Of a stretch of DNA of 64,000 nt, positions 1 to 10,406 are shown piece after piece. The stretch is from Actinernus sp. WN-2022 (lineage: Eukaryota; Cnidaria; Anthozoa; Actiniaria; Actinernidae), in the NCBI GenBank assembly GCA_030867875.1, contig JAOWCC010001634.1, positions 99,303,321-99,367,320 on the forward strand, written 5' to 3'. The first letter of the stretch is position 1. Every line of letters starts with the position of its first letter. The position numbers and the translations under genes were made by a program. The notes below the pieces were generated by a model that had not been told where the DNA came from, did no database searches, and was given only the letters and a program-made list of their open reading frames with translations.

Positions 1-1075
1 CAACTGACAACTATGCATAAATAATGTAATGCAATCATGCGCGAAGTTCATTAATATTCATGTTATGAATATCAAAATCTGACACGCAACTACACCTTCT
101 TAATCACACACATTTTTATCAACGCTAGATTTACTAGATCCTCAGGAGCTATAATTAGCACTCTGCACGTGTACGTGTACTAAATGGACTTAGCCTGCAA
201 ATACAGCATCGGGAGCCACAATCAAAGCGCGTCCCAAGAGAGACGTCTGCGATACGAGGCCAAACATTCCATACTGATGACGTTTGCGGCCAGGATCTGG
301 TCGCGTCATTTGATTGGCTAGTATGCCTAATTATTATCCAGATATTATCGTGGCCGCATGGAATTTTCGGCCACACGTTTTGATTGTGGCTCCCGACGAG
401 AGACGGCTGTATTCGCAGGGGGGCGGCCTTCACCTCCTCGGAACGTGGAATAGTACTGGCTATCCAAACAATGCCTAACCCTGAAACAATACAAACCCTA
501 ACCCTAAAACAATGCAATTCTTTGTCGGTGCAGTCCAAATGAGGTCCAATAAAATGCAAGGTTTTGAGAGGTGAAGGGCTGCTGTTCGCAGGCTGAGTTA
601 GGCTCGGTTTCCAGCCGTGGGGGTTTCGGTGAGCCCGCGATCCCTTCCCCAAGTGGGGTAGGCTTTAGAGAAACGACACCCCAACGGCTGAAACCGATCC
701 CAAGGCTAAGTGGGACTAAACAGGAAAATTATGTGGAGAGGTATATCACCAGATTAGATATAATAGATCTGAAATGCAGGGGGGAAGAGGGAGGGCGTCA
801 CTCGTATTATGACGTATTCATAAATGCTCTTCGATTTATTTAACAAATAAAGAAGCCTTATCCGAATACAAAGGAAATGCTTAAATTATAAAGCACAAGC
901 CGAAGGCACGTGCTTTTGGCATTTCTAGAATGTTCTAAAATGACTGGAGTGCTTTAATGACAGAATAATACAGGACCAGGAGTTTTTTTTTATTTGCTTT
1001 ATGATCTGATAAAGATTTAGACGCGCGAAGAAAGCAAACAAAGCAGTTCAAAACAATAAAACATGCTATACTTAA
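1..1075. other. Intergenic, no gene recognised
   Basis: No convincing coding exon is visible. The stretch near 477-515 has two CCTAACCCT-like units, too few to be telomeric. An imperfect stem with arms at about 606-624 and 676-695 (GGTTTCCAGCCGTGGGG against CCCCAACGGCTGAAACC) sits in a GC-richer patch. Its nature is unknown; a folded repeat is the simplest reading. Confidence 0.5.
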
Positions 1076-1368
1076 CAATTATTCACCGAAGTGGAGGTGA
1101 ATAGTGGTGGATATTTACCGAGCCGCTTTGGCGAGAAAAATATCCAACACTATTCACCGAAACTGATGTGAATAATAGTTTTAGTATATACCACACTGCA
1201 GGTGAATAGCCAGCGCCAAATACTTCTTTTATTTTCTGTAAATGGACAAAACTTCGCGCGAGGTTGTCGCTGCTTCGCTCGGAGGTGAATATGAAATCAT
1301 ATTCACTGTTTGTGTAGCCAATCAGAGCGCGCGAAAAGTGATATTCACTTTTGTGGTATATACTAAAA
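1076..1368. repeat. Two adjoining palindromic MITE-like repeats
   Basis: From 1076 to 1174 the sequence is an imperfect palindrome: ATTATTCACC at the left is mirrored by GTGAATAAT at the right, with GGATATTT against AAATATCC inside. From about 1179 to 1368 a second unit is bounded by TTTTAGTATATACCACA and its exact reverse complement. Repeated GGTGAATA/TATTCACC boxes run through both. The structure fits a non-autonomous DNA transposon. No coding potential was seen. Confidence 0.6.
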
Positions 1369-1879
1369 ATAAATATTTTCTCTCTCGCGTGATTGATTTA
1401 ATGCGTCACGTGACCCAATATGTTCACTCCGCGAGGGGGAAATATCAGCGAATACACCCCCTGTGAGCGTACAAGCGCGCCTCAAAGAACATATTTGAAG
1501 GATGAAACGTATAGGTAATCAAATGCGGATGAGTGACATTAGGGATACATTTCACGCGTGTTTGTCAAAATCGAAGCGGCGAGGGAAACTCGGCGAAGGA
1601 AATTGTGATTACTCGCTTCTATGATTGGCTGGCTGTGGGTAATTTGCGTTTGGTTTTACTACACTCAACTGAAAACCGCTCTGATTTCTCATGCTTTGCG
1701 TCATCGCATGGTCAAAATCGACAAACTATCGTATACTTTGTTAAGTACACTCTTTCATTGAATGACTTTTACCCTGGTTTACAGTCAGAGGTCCGAAGAA
1801 ATAAAACAATTAGCGCTGAAGGTCTCGTATGCCGGGCTTCTCAACCCTAACCATGGGTAACTGAGCCGTTTAATATTAA

Positions 1880-2620
1880 CAACAACGTACAACAAAATAC
1901 AAGAAAGGGCAGTTTTTACTAAATCAGTTCTACGTTTACCTAGTTGAAAATAACTTATTGAACAAATTTCAATCAGGGTTTAGACCATTCCATTCTACTG
2001 TCACTGCTCTCGTAGATATTACTAATGAATGGTATATAAATATTAAGACTGTGGATCATTCATTTTATTTTGATATCAAAGTTTTATGGCGTGCAACCCA
2101 AAACATTATCGTGGTCAGTTTTCTAACTATTTATTCCAACGCTCTCTAATTAATGGCACCCTTTCGGATCCAAATATAGTCAAGTGCGGAACCCCACAAG
2201 GGGCCATTGTGGGCCCTCCGTTATTTTTACTGTATATATATCAACGCCTTACCGAACTCTGGTTAGCTCAGAACCGCCTCCAGGTTAGCTCAGTGGTTAA
2301 GCTCCGGTCTGTTGAGCGGGAGGTCGCGGGTTCAAACCCCGGCCGGACCAACTCTCAGGGTCTTAAAATAACTGAGTAGAAGGTGCTGCCTTTGTGAAAC
2401 AACTGCAAATGGTTAGACCTTCACGTCTTCTCTGATAAGGACGTAAAATCGTAGGACTAGTGTCCCCAATTAGTTGCAAAGCTAAATACATTTGACACTT
2501 AAATAAAGTTACTTACTTACTCTAACCTGGTATCTAATGTTCGAATCTACGCTGACGATACAAGCAAGACCACAGTACATATTTATAAAAACTGAGTCGA
2601 CACCGGCATTCAGAAATAGG
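1880..2620 (+). pseudogene. LINE reverse-transcriptase fragment, split by a SINE
   Basis: Conceptual translation gives recognisable RT blocks of a CR1/L2-type non-LTR retrotransposon: LLNKFQSGFRPFHST near 1955-2000, CGTPQGAIVGPPLFLLYI near 2187-2240, and after an interruption NLVSNVRIYADDTSK near 2524-2570 with the YADD catalytic motif. The block between about 2040 and 2150 is deleted or scrambled. The RT frame resumes exactly where the SINE at 2261-2518 ends, so the SINE inserted into an already resident LINE copy. It is a dead fragment without ORF1, endonuclease or 3' tail. Confidence 0.8.
2261..2518 (+). mobile_element. tRNA-derived SINE
   Basis: The head contains RNA polymerase III promoter boxes: box A GGTTAGCTCAGTGG near 2284 and box B GGTTCAAACCC near 2331, followed by a tRNA-unrelated body and a short (TTAC)n tail. 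The first 11 bases of the head are repeated 23 bp upstream (GGTTAGCTCAG twice), a small 5' duplication. A target-site duplication ACTCT flanks it at 2256-2260 and 2519-2523; removing the SINE plus one copy restores the LINE reading frame LPNSNLVSNVRIYADD. This makes the boundaries unusually firm. Confidence 0.85.
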
Positions 2621-2718
2621 TATAAGTGCTAAATCGAGTCAGATTGCCGTGATCATATTGTTTGATGAAGCCAGTGCCGCTTTTAATGCTGTTCTCAGTT
2701 AATTATTCGCTTCCTTGT

Positions 2719-5700
2719 TTATCGACAATACCGGTTAGTAGACCAACCCATTGTGTTATTGAAGCGCGTAAAACAATATTCCTTTAAGTGTAATTCGTAC
2801 GTACAGTGGTTCTTAAAGTTGGGCTCTACATACAAGCCCGCGATACCTGCTGCTAACTGTCCAGCGTTAAACCCCACTGTAGCCAGGCCCATAGCCACTC
2901 CTCGCTTTTTCTCGTCCTCAAACTTATCGGCAACAACAAGAAGCCCATTCGAATGCAACATTCCGTTGATGAGACCTTGAGTAGCAGAGAGTGAAATTAT
3001 GATAGATACATAAGGGACGAACCGGTACCACGACTCGAAGATGAAAAACATCAAATGCCCCAAATCCATTAGGGACAAAATCCACACTCTCTTGACCTTT
3101 AGGTAAGGCACCAATCTAGGACAGACACGAGACACCACTAGCATATAGCCCCCTCCAATGAACCTCGAAATGCCATAGCTCGTCATGTAGTACACGTAAT
3201 GGTTCCGTGGGCGGAAGGGTGCGTCAGGAATTGCTATTGTTGTTAAAACCGATGTCTGAGAGGCGAAAACTGCAACAAAATCCAAGTAGAAGAAAGTTAT
3301 TAATGGGAATACTTGCATGAGAAGTAGGATTTTGTCAATGCAGGACGTCTCACTCGAGTTAGCGTCTTCACAAACAGTTTTCTTGCTCGTCATAGTTGAG
3401 TTCTTCAGGTCTTGTTTGTTCTTCTTAATTTTGTTTTGGAGGTTGTTACTAATGGCTGTGCGATCTTCGCTTTCGTCAGAATCTTCGTCATCCTCGCTAC
3501 CCACTGCCATATACTCGAGGTCACGTTTCTTGTCTAGGTCGTTCTTGTCCAGTATCTTGTAGAGTAGCAGAACAAGAAATGATATCGGCAGGCTTGTGGC
3601 TACTGCTGTACGGGGAGCTATACAGAACCACGTAGTAAGGGCTACGGTAGGAAAAATAGAACGGGAGACATGTCTTAGTAAAACTAAACCACTCACATTA
3701 TTAATAGAATGGAGAAAACTAACAACACGAACGTGAGCTTAGGATATTTATAGTGCTTGTCTGAGATCTCTATTCTGAAATCAGTTGTACAAAAAGAAAA
3801 TCACTGTGTCGAGGGGAGTTCAAATTCGATGCAGATTTGTTTTCTGGTACCAAAGAATGTTGTGTTATGTGATGGCTGCATGCCTTACTCGTTTCAAGGC
3901 GACAAAGCGATTTTGATTTCCGAGGGCATCAAAATTGCTTAGTCACCGAAGAACGAGTAATTAAGCATCTTAATTCATTGTTTGGAAGGTTATCTAAATA
4001 AGATACGGATGCATACAATGAGCTCGATGATAACCATTGTTAACATTGTTAACCAACGCATTGTTGATAATAATTATGAGGGTAAAACGCAAAACAATAG
4101 CTGTTTGAAAGGTCAATTGTTAACGTTTTATCGCAAGGATTTTGGTTGTTAGTTGGTTCAAATATTTCCAACGATTGCTGCAAGTAACAGTCGAGAAAGG
4201 GAAGTGACAGAATTCGAGAGGTCTACGCCGGGTTCGAGTCCAGTTAAGTGCCCGTCTATAAATTACAGAATATAAACTCATAAATTATATAACGTTCCTG
4301 GGATGTTATATATCATCCCAGAGATGATGTACATGGGTTGATTCTATAGGAAATTCCACGTTGCACAAGAAAATCGATATCAACGGAGTTGCTTCCTTCA
4401 ATCGCATAGTCCGATGAATTTCTTGAAGATTTAGTACTTTTGTTGATATTTTGCTAAGTTATAAATTGCGCGCGTAACCTACAGTAGTGATTCCACTCTG
4501 AATCATCACTCCTCTCAACCATTCAGCGTCTAATTCCGCAAACGCACTCGTTCGATTCAGCTCTGCATGACTATGCGATTCTATAAGACACTGGATGTTG
4601 AGCTGGATTGATGACCGCGACACATCAAAGATAACCGAGCTATCTATGACCTAGCTATTCTTGGGTTGCACGTTACGTCATCGCCGCCATGTTGGTGGAA
4701 GTTAACAATAGATTCCTCGTTAGCTTCTTTTGTTAGTTCCACCAACATGGCCGCCACGGCTTTGTTATTTGAATCTCTGGGGATTGGTTGCAACCCAGCA
4801 ATAAGACACAGTATCTCCCCACTCTGGAACACTGAACTGATTGCGTTCTGATTATTTTAAATTTCAAATCGATACGTTATGGTTATATTATTAACGCACG
4901 AGAAGGTATATTGTTAACGCATGAGAAGGTACGTTGTTATGAAATCTCTTGAAGAAATAATATGTTCCCCAAAGGATTTGATGAACACAACAACCAGACA
5001 AAGTAAAATTAATGTCAATTGTTTGACATTAAATGCAATGAAAGCAAAATGATATAACAGTCGAAATAACAAAATAATAATACTATAAAACACTGAATTT
5101 TATCGGAACCTAAAACAACCATAGGGGCTGATCAAAGTCAGGACCCGGCTAATCCACATATCGAATCAGTGGAATTCGGCATGTTGATTTTTGTCGGGAG
5201 GGAGTAAAACCCTCGGAGCAAAGGCAAGATTAACCAACCAATAGAGGTTTTGCACCACCACGTGATGGCAGCCATGTTGGTGGCCAGAACAATGAGATTT
5301 GTTCAATCATGTGAAAAATTTAATCTCAAAGGAATAACATTCTATTGTTCTGGCCACCAACATGGCTGCCATCACGTGGTGGTGCAAAACCTCTATTCAG
5401 CTAATAAAGATATTGGAAACAAATTGCCTTCTTTGCCACTTACCTGTATAATACAACGAGGACACCAAGGCAACATAATTATCACCCGCAACGAATGCAA
5501 TAATCATTTCTTCGCCATTTTGAAATCTCGCTGCTAACGATAGCGAAGTAACGACGCTTAATGACGATCCAACTCCTACAAAACCAGTACCCAGTAACTT
5601 TAGAGGAACGTAATCCTCCAGACCAATCAAAGCTATGCCCAAGCAGTTTACTAAAACAACCACAACATAGGATACTTGGAATGATCGATGAACAAACCAC

Positions 5701-5909
5701 GGTGCCACAACTTGAACAATAATTACAGGAATATTCATAGCGATTACGATTGCCGTAGAAGGTAAATTGCTCCCAGCGAGGATATCCTGAATTGCAACTA
5801 AAGCAATTCGTTGAGTTAAAATAGATAAGATACCATAGAGAATAAAGCAGATGATGTTTCTGTAGCCTTGTCGTTTTGCCATGTTTCTTTGCGAAACCGA
5901 GGAGAACAT
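2719..5909 (-). CDS. CLN3: CLN3 (battenin)-family lysosomal membrane protein, two exons
   Basis: Exon 1 is 5909-5444 and exon 2 is 3641-2719 (stop TTA/TAA at 2719-2721). The donor reads CAG|GTAAGT and the acceptor CCGTAG|CCC, and joining them gives an uninterrupted 462-codon frame (SLYYT-ALTTWF). Human CLN3 is 438 aa. The order of blocks matches the family: an N-terminal membrane segment ending AIQDILAG, paired segments with VAPWF and VGVGSSLSVVTSLSLAA, a long acidic Ser/Lys-rich loop (about residues 185-240), then FYLDFVAVFASQT, RPRNHYVYYMTSYGISRFIG and a C-terminal pair ending AMGLATVGFNAGQLAAGIAG. CLN3 proteins are multi-pass late-endosome/lysosome proteins, implicated in glycerophosphodiester export in vertebrates. 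The canonical SSGLGE loop is not conserved, so this is a divergent member. An alternative start is Met10 at 5882. Further 5' exons cannot be excluded. The intron holds two MITEs. Confidence 0.8.
4656..4803. mobile_element. MITE, GGGTTGCA family, copy A
   Basis: Inverted ends TATTCTTGGGTTGCA and TGCAACCCAGCAATA enclose inner mirrored blocks GCCGCCATGTTGGTGGAA and TTCCACCAACATGGCCGCC. Related copies lie at 21635-21781, 29231-29350 and 62119-62265. The copy lies inside the CLN3-like intron. TA-flanked ends would suit a Tc1/mariner-like origin, but this is not proven. Confidence 0.7.
5241..5396. mobile_element. MITE with perfect 53-bp inverted repeats
   Basis: The left arm starts ATAGAGGTTTTGCACCACC and the right arm is its exact reverse complement ending CCTCTAT; both arms are about 53 bp with no mismatch seen and enclose roughly 50 bp. 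It ends about 47 bp from the splice donor of the CLN3-like exon 1. The inner box GGCAGCCATGTTGGTGG resembles the core of the GGGTTGCA MITE family. Near-identical arms suggest a recent insertion or gene conversion. Confidence 0.75.
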
Positions 5910-6669
5910 TTGGCTGCCACGTCGGTGATTTGAATTTTAAAATTGAAAGCCAAAAATGAAGTTTCTTTGATCAAGCGAATACAATGCATACATATATGCA
6001 TAACAGGGTCGTTCATCCAAAACTTGTTGACGGTGTTGTGCATTGTATTGCAGTGCAGTACAATAAATAATCAACTACGGCTTTAGTAATCAGTCTAGTA
6101 AAATCCATGCATCTAGAATTCTTGAAAGGCTGATCTAGTACATTTACAGGTAAGTTGTTCCGTGAGCGAATCGTGTTAAGAAAGAAGTTCCCATAATTAT
6201 ACACGATCAGAAAGGCTCCAGAGATTTTCTTGTGTTGTTGATAGACTAGCCGTGACTGCGAGTTTCCTTTTTGTTTGGTTTTGAATTATTAAAGATTCGA
6301 GCAGCCTACCCACGAGTATTTTGTGCGCCAATCTAATCACAATTTCAAGCATGTAATGCGGCTCATTTTGTGAACTAATTTATGCGTGTGCAGTTATTTG
6401 TTCCTTTCGCGAATATTTGAGCAGTCTGGGTACAAGACTTATATTTGCGTAGTCAAATCCGCGTATATCGGCCGGTCATTCCGGCCGGTTTGTTGTTATA
6501 TCCATTTTTTTTTAGAAAATGAAAGGTAAATGCGTGATCTGTCAAACATTTGGTTCGTACATTTGACGTTTCCTATATCGGCAGCTTAAATGATATTTTT
6601 GAAAATGAGGCGCATTGGCGATATTTAGTTGTCTCACAGGCTTACCATCCTCAAAATTGGTTTTGGGCT
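5910..6669. other. Upstream of CLN3-like gene, no gene recognised
   Basis: Probable 5' flank of the CLN3-like gene. No further exon, TATA box or repeat boundary could be supported. A short GGCCGGTCATTCCGGCCGG mirror lies near 6469-6488. Confidence 0.4.
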
Positions 6670-6849
6670 TCCTGTTATGGCGCGCCGTTTGTTTCAAAAT
6701 TATTTATTACCGTTATTGACTTATTTTACCTACCTGTAATAAATTACCTTGAACCTTCATGCGACTTTACTACCTCATATCGTCAGTTTTACTACATTGA
6801 TGTGTGGCGGTTTACTATATACCTTCATGACCTTGATGTCATTATTGTA

Positions 6850-7468
6850 AGATATGTCTGTTAATACTACCTTGATGTGTGTTACTCTACCCTGATGTAT
6901 GTTTTACTACCTTGATGTGTGTGTTATACTACCTTGATGCAATTTTCTCTACCTTGATGCGTGTGTTATTTTACCTTGATGTGTGTGTGATACTACCTTG
7001 ATGTGTGTTTCTCTACCTTGATGTGTGTGTTATACTACCTTGATGCGATTTGCTCTACCTTGATGCGTGCGTTTCTCTACATTGATGTGTGTGTTATTCT
7101 ACCTTGATGTGTGCATTTCTCTACCTTGATGCGATTTTCTCTACCTTGATGTGTGTTTAGTCTACCTTGATGCGATTTTCTCTACCTTGATGCGTGTTTC
7201 TCTACCTTGATGTGTGTGTTATACTACCTTGATGCGATTTTCTCTACCTTGATGTGTGTGTTATTCTACCTTGATGCATGCATTTCTCTACCTTGATGCG
7301 ATTTTCTCTACCTTGATGTGTGTGTTTAGTCTACCTTGATGCGATTTTCTCTACCTTGATGTGTGTGTTTAGTCTACCTTGATGCGATTTTCTCTACCTT
7401 GATGCGTGTTTCTCTACTTTGAAGTGTGTGTTATTATACTACCTTGATGCGTATTTCTCTACCTTGAT
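6850..7468 (+). repeat. CTACCTTGATG minisatellite, left arm (outer part)
   Basis: Dozens of head-to-tail units of about 20-25 bp share the core CTACCTTGATG followed by variable tails such as TGTGTGTTATA or CGATTTTCT. Two or three unit types alternate, giving a higher-order pattern. The array resumes at 8545-8990 beyond the inserted LINE piece. Confidence 0.9.
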
Positions 7469-7469
7469 A

Positions 7470-8530
7470 TGCGCTCTTTATTAATAATTTTATTCATCCT
7501 TATACAACAATAGTACATTGGATTTTTTACAGTAATTAAGTACAAACTAACGGACTAAGGTTTTACGAACTAATACAGTAATATCGTAAAAATATTTAGC
7601 AGATATCTTCATGATTGACTCATCATTCATGGATAGTAAGTACAGAAATAAAGACTTTCTATCGAATGATTTAAAATTATTTTTAATTACATGTAATTTG
7701 TTGATGAATTCTTCTCTTATACTCATAAAATCATTATTCTCACAGATCATCACATAATGGTATTCGTCTCCCACTTGATTTGAGTTACAAATGGGACAAA
7801 TGCGTTTTTCAACTGGGGTATTATTGTATCGTCCAGTTTCTATTGGCATCTTATGTGCTGATATTCTAATTTTAGACACTGCCTGACGATGTTTACTATT
7901 TGTGACGTATTTTAGATATTTTTCAAAGTATATGTTTGATTTAACTGAAGTGTACGTACGTAATTTACCACCATTATGTACGTGTGGGTCACTTCTATTT
8001 TTCTTAACTTGAATTTGCCAGAATTTAATGTAACGATCGAAAAGTTTTGCCCTAAAAAAAATAATGAATGCACCTATATGTTTAGGAGGTACACATAGAT
8101 TTGAAAATTTGCCAAGATCACAAAATTGTAGTAAATAGTTGGTGAATATTACGCCCTGGGAATTTAATTTCAGACATAAATTCGAGGCTTTGCCGACAAG
8201 GGTATCATTATAGTTAGGATCACTTAAACGTAACCAATATTTCAAGACCAAAGTTGAAATCTGTACAATTAAAGGTACTCTTCCTAACTCAGCATATACT
8301 GCCAGGTTTGTTGCTTTGCGGTGGACCCCCAAAACACGCTTGCAAAATTTTAGATGAAGCTTTTCTACACAATTTACCGCTGTAAATATTTTGTTTAAAA
8401 CTATCAAAACTCGATAATTTTCCCAAACAGTAGACTCCCCAAATTTCACAACCATATAGTAACACGGGAGTCACTACGGAATTGAAAAGTTTCAATAGTA
8501 CTTTTACAGGCGCGTTTTCTAAAGTCGAAA
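7470..8530 (-). pseudogene. 5'-truncated LINE ORF2 C-terminus
   Basis: The minus strand encodes the tail of a non-LTR ORF2: LLYGCEIWGVYCLGKLSSF near 8460-8400, then after a frameshift LHLKFCKRVLGVHRKATNLA, GRVPLIVQ and a terminal CCHC-like finger CPICNSNQVGDEYHYVMIC near 7800-7740, stop at 7547. It is the same family as the larger copy at 12660-16815 (CTLCNLNEVGDECHYLMSC there). It is embedded in the left satellite arm, with related TTGATATG / TTGAATATG sequence at the two junctions, a possible degraded target duplication. Confidence 0.8.
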
Positions 8531-8544
8531 AACACTTGAATATG

Positions 8545-8990
8545 TGTTTTATGCTACCTTGATGTGTGTCAGTGTTTGTTATACTATCTTGATGTGTGTA
8601 ATATACTACCTTGATGTGTGTTTCTTTTTACCTTGATGTTTGTGTTATACTACGTTGATGCAATTTTCTCTACCTTGATGCGTGTTTCTCTACCTTGATG
8701 TGTGTGTTATACTACCTTGATGTGAATTTGTCTACCTTGATGTGTGCATTTCTCTACCTTGATGCGATTTTCTCTACCTTGATGTGTGTATTTTTCTACC
8801 TTGATGTGAATTTCTCTACCTTGATGCGTGCACTACCTTGATGTGTGTTATACTACCTTGATGCAATTTTCTCTACCTTGATGCGTGCTATCTTTTACCT
8901 TGATATCAATTTACTACCGTGATGTGTGTTAGCTTGATATCAATTTACTACCTTGATGTGTGTTAGCTTGATATCAATTTACTACCGTGA
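8545..8990 (+). repeat. CTACCTTGATG minisatellite, left arm (inner part)
   Basis: Continuation of the left-arm array after the LINE insertion. Near its inner end the unit changes to TTGATATCAATTTACTACC repeats (about 8897-8985), which match the start of the opposite arm in reverse complement. Confidence 0.85.
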
Positions 8991-9191
8991 TAAGTGATTT
9001 AATGCCACATGGCTTTCCACATTCCTATCCAAAGCAGCTCCAATTACTCTCTCACAAGCAGTTCTGTTAGCCTGAAGCCTCAGGAGGAAATCTTGCAGAG
9101 CACTGGAGTCTGATGCATACAGTCTCCTTTCAACTTCGCCACAGAGACTTCCCACAGATTCAAGAAAAAATGTCCACTGATCTTCCGCCAT
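8982..9191 (-). CDS. Short hypothetical ORF in the transposon core
   Basis: A 69-codon frame from ATG at 9191 occupies the only non-repetitive part between the satellite arms. The peptide is hydrophilic and probably helical (starts MAEDQWTFFLESVGSLCGEV, with LQDFLLRLQANRTACERV in the middle) and ends in the first satellite unit at TAG TAA. Amino-acid composition looks protein-like, and it could be the first exon of a captured or transposon-encoded gene. I do not recognise the family, and no transposase motif is present. Upstream (9230-9300) lies a small run of GGACTGGACT units. Confidence 0.35.
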   Translation of the reverse strand: MAEDQWTFFLESVGSLCGEVERRLYASDSSALQDFLLRLQANRTACERVIGAALDRNVESHVALNHLSR

Positions 9192-9535
9192 TGTTTAAAC
9201 ATATTTTATACGGCATGTTGTAAACCGCGGACTGGACTCAAACTAATATGGACTGGACTGGACTCAGAAAACGCGGACTCAGATAACGCGATTAAACTGC
9301 AACTGGATTAAATCGTGATGTCTGTCGCATACCAACAGAGATAATTACCGATAAGCTTTTTAGAGGTGACAGGATCAATTAGCAGATCAGTCCCGTAACA
9401 CTATCAACTTGGGACAAGAAACCATTGAGCCGTCAACTGTGTTGGCGGGAAAATAACCTCCAAGGTAACGGAAAACTGGCTTGCTTTGATTTTTATAGTA
9501 TTTGTATGAAATCATGTTACTGAATTTGACTGTAT

Positions 9536-10300
9536 TAAATTGATATCAAGGTAGAAAAGATAGCACGCATCAAGGTAGAATAACACACACATCAAGGTAG
9601 AGAAACACGCATCAAGGTAGAGAAATGCACGCATCAAGGTAGACAAATTCACATCAAGGTAGAAAAACACACACATCAAGGTAGAGAAAATCGCATCAAG
9701 GTAGAGAAATGCACGCATCAAGGTAGACAAATTCACATCAAGGTAGAAAACACACACATCAAGGTAGATAAAATCGCATCAAGGTAGAGAAATGCACGCA
9801 TCAAGGTAGACACATTCACATCAAGGTAGAGAAAATCGCATCAAGGTAGAAAAACACACACATCAAGGTAGAGAAAATCGCATCAAGGTAATATAACACA
9901 CACATCAAGGTAGAGAAACACGCATCAAGGTAGAGAAAATCGCATCAAGGTAGTATAACACACACATCAAGGTAGAGAAACACGCATCAAGGTAGAGAAA
10001 ATCGCATCAAGGTAGACTAAACACACACATCAAGGTAGAGAAATGCATGCATCAAGGTAGAATAACACACACATCAAGGTAGAGAAAATCGCATCAAGGT
10101 AGTATAACACACACATCAAGGTAGAAAAACACACACATCAAGGTAGAGAAAACCGCATCAAGGTAGTAAAACATACATCAGGGTAGAGTAACACACATCA
10201 AGGTAGTATTAACAGACATATCTTACAATAATGACATCAAGGTCATGAAGGTAGTAAACCGCCACACATCAATGTAGTAAAACTGACGATATGAGGTAGT
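9536..10300 (-). repeat. CTACCTTGATG minisatellite, right arm (inverted)
   Basis: Reverse-complement version of the left-arm array (ATCAAGGTAGA core), uninterrupted. Unit order near the outer end (GGGTAGAGTAACACACATC, then GACATATCTTACAATAATG) mirrors that at 6830-6900 in the left arm, showing that the two arms share an origin. Confidence 0.9.
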
Positions 10301-10406
10301 AAAAATTAAGTCGCCATGAAGGTTCAAGGTAATTTATTACAGGTAGGTAAAATAAGTCAATAACGGTAATAAATAATTTTGAAACAAACGGCGCGCCATA
10401 TCCTGT

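Larger units (their letters stand above)
6676..10400. mobile_element. Long-TIR transposon with satellite-built arms (6-bp TSD)
   Basis: The ends are exact inverted copies, TATGGCGCGCCG at 6676 and CGGCGCGCCATA ending at 10400, and a perfect 6-bp target duplication TCCTGT lies at 6670-6675 and 10401-10406. The outer roughly 200 bp of each arm are non-repetitive and mirrored (AAATTATTTATTACCG against CGGTAATAAATAATTT). Inside, both arms become a CTACCTTGATG(T/C)GTG minisatellite, plus strand on the left and reverse complement on the right. They converge on a mirrored GATATCAATTTA boundary near 8913 and 9536. The left arm is interrupted by a LINE fragment (7470-8530). The core of about 620 bp holds one short ORF and no recognisable transposase. 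Superfamily unassigned; the 6-bp TSD alone is compatible with Dada- or Polinton-type elements. Confidence 0.85.

Noticed and set aside
477..515. Telomere-like CCTAACCCT units
   Set aside because: Only two imperfect units; no array.
155..652. 165-codon minus-strand frame
   Set aside because: Amino-acid composition and lack of any recognisable block argue against coding, and it overlaps a stem-loop and short repeats.
6850..10300. CRISPR-like array
   Set aside because: Units are contiguous diverged satellite repeats without unique spacers, and the sequence is from an animal.
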